Positions 63,326 to 64,000 of a stretch of 64,000 bases of DNA are shown one piece after another. The stretch is from Psychromonas sp. MME1 (GTDB lineage: Bacteria; Pseudomonadota; Gammaproteobacteria; Enterobacterales; Psychromonadaceae): the NCBI RefSeq assembly GCF_041080865.1, contig NZ_CP160906.1:806001-870000 (forward strand), in the 5' to 3' direction. A program made the position numbers and the translations under genes. Below the pieces are notes generated by a model, which worked only from the letters and a program-made list of their open reading frames with translations, had not been told where the DNA came from and made no database searches. The number at the start of each line of letters is the position of its first letter. Within the stretch, counting starts at the first letter, position 1.

Positions 63326-64000
63326 ATGTCCAGAGCATTAAATATTTTATGTGTTGATACATCAACAGAAGCTTGTTCGGTGGCGGTACTTAGTGCTACC
63401 GGCTTCGACACTGTCATTAATGACCAATTTATGTTGGCCCCCCGTGAGCATACGAATAAAATATTACCGACTGTTGAACAAGTTTTGCAACAAGCAAAGT
63501 TAGCACTCGCTGATATTGATATCGTTGCCTATGGCCGTGGCCCTGGTAGTTTTACTGGTGTTAGAATTGGCATAAGTATTGCTCAAGGTTTAGCCTATGG
63601 CATTGAAAAAAACATGGTGGGTGTTTCGACTTTGCAGGCGATGGCACAACAAGCCTATAAAACAGAGCAAGCATGTGATGTCTATGCGGCTATTGATGCG
63701 CGTATGGGGGAAATTTATTTCGCACATTATCAGTTACAAGGGCAGTTAATGACATTGGTTAATGAAGAAGTGGTAATAAAACCTGCTGATTTATTGGCAC
63801 AACAGCCGCTAATATCCAAAAATGCGGCACTGGTAGGATCTGCGTGGGCTGCTTACCCTGAATTGGTATCATATTTTGCCAATGCGGTGCGCCTTGATAT
63901 TGAATTTCCGAGCGCCAAATATATGTTGGATCAGGTATTATATTGCATTGAAAAGGGTGTAACGCAGTTGCCAGAATTAGCGACACCCGTATATATTCGT
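63326..64000 (+). CDS. tsaB: tRNA threonylcarbamoyladenosine synthesis protein TsaB, 5' part
   Basis: An open frame of 225 codons from the ATG at 63326 to the end of the window, without a stop. It begins MSRALNILCVDTSTEACSVA and continues through PREHTNKILPTVEQVLQQA, YGRGPGSFTGVRIGISIAQG and DARMGEIYFAHY: an ASKHA fold of the TsaB family. It is needed with TsaD and TsaE for t6A37 formation in tRNAs reading ANN codons. A short ORF reported on the opposite strand inside it is not real. Confidence 0.95.
   Translation, partial: MSRALNILCVDTSTEACSVAVLSATGFDTVINDQFMLAPREHTNKILPTVEQVLQQAKLALADIDIVAYGRGPGSFTGVRIGISIAQGLAYGIEKNMVGVSTLQAMAQQAYKTEQACDVYAAIDARMGEIYFAHYQLQGQLMTLVNEEVVIKPADLLAQQPLISKNAALVGSAWAAYPELVSYFANAVRLDIEFPSAKYMLDQVLYCIEKGVTQLPELATPVYIR

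Noticed and set aside
63759-63986. Minus-strand ORF at the window end
   Set aside because: Antisense to tsaB, which is clearly coding.

Overview
The window is a stretch of chromosome from an AT-rich, probably cold-adapted marine gammaproteobacterium close to Psychromonas. That placement is inferred from an rRNA operon of gammaproteobacterial type, E. coli-like his, pyrC, tdk, ptsG, dbpA, yoaA and tsaB genes, a Vibrio-like norspermidine pathway, an agarase, and the sortase system found in marine proteobacteria. No mobile element with a transposase, no prophage and no CRISPR array is visible.

Layout. 1-6.9 kb: 3' end of dinB, a short-chain dehydrogenase, MarC and YjiH-type membrane proteins, an unknown anchored protein, a tiny gene with a near-perfect Shine-Dalgarno sequence, and an RhlE-like helicase. 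6.9-18.3 kb: the histidine pathway, split in two. hisGDCBHA has its own leader peptide (four consecutive His codons), attenuator and terminator; hisF-hisIE lies about 4 kb further on with its own terminator. Between them sit a frameshifted GH16 agarase, a periplasmic binding protein and a Kazal-domain lipoprotein. 18.4-22.2 kb: a DUF2986-like small protein, tdk, a broken GGDEF protein and pyrC. 22.2-29.0 kb: the proteobacterial dedicated sortase system (pdsS, pdsR, pdsO, an LPQTG-tailed VIT/vWA target and a class GN sortase), with pdsR and the target both interrupted. 29.0-34.6 kb: norspermidine biosynthesis from aspartate semialdehyde via diaminobutyrate (dat, ddc, carboxynorspermidine dehydrogenase, nspC), preceded by a small upstream ORF and containing an internal terminator. 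34.9-40.1 kb: a two-component system, a solitary sugar-binding protein (frameshifted) and ptsG. 40.4-44.2 kb: dbpA, a secreted trypsin-like protease and the YlqF/RbgA GTPase, then a MITE-like element. 44.6-52.3 kb: a sulfide/persulfide cluster: CoA-disulfide reductase with a rhodanese domain and a DUF2892 protein on one strand; a BigR-like ArsR regulator (frameshifted), two YeeE-type transporter halves and an RND pump with its adaptor on the other. 52.4-58.4 kb: an rrn operon with two promoters, 16S, tRNA-Ile, tRNA-Ala, 23S and 5S. 58.4-58.9 kb: decayed 5S copies alternating with terminators. 59-64 kb: a probable delta-class carbonic anhydrase, aqpZ, ygbA, yoaA and the 5' part of tsaB.

A recurring feature is single-base damage. 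Six protein genes are interrupted by one-base indels, several in short homopolymers, two of them also by nonsense codons, and both spacer tRNAs have abnormal arms. Either this genome is decaying or the assembly carries indel errors; the raw reads would decide. The points most worth following are the 5S remnant array, the interrupted sortase system, the split his operon with its clear attenuator, and two unannotated small ORFs with excellent ribosome-binding sites, one of them upstream of the norspermidine genes.
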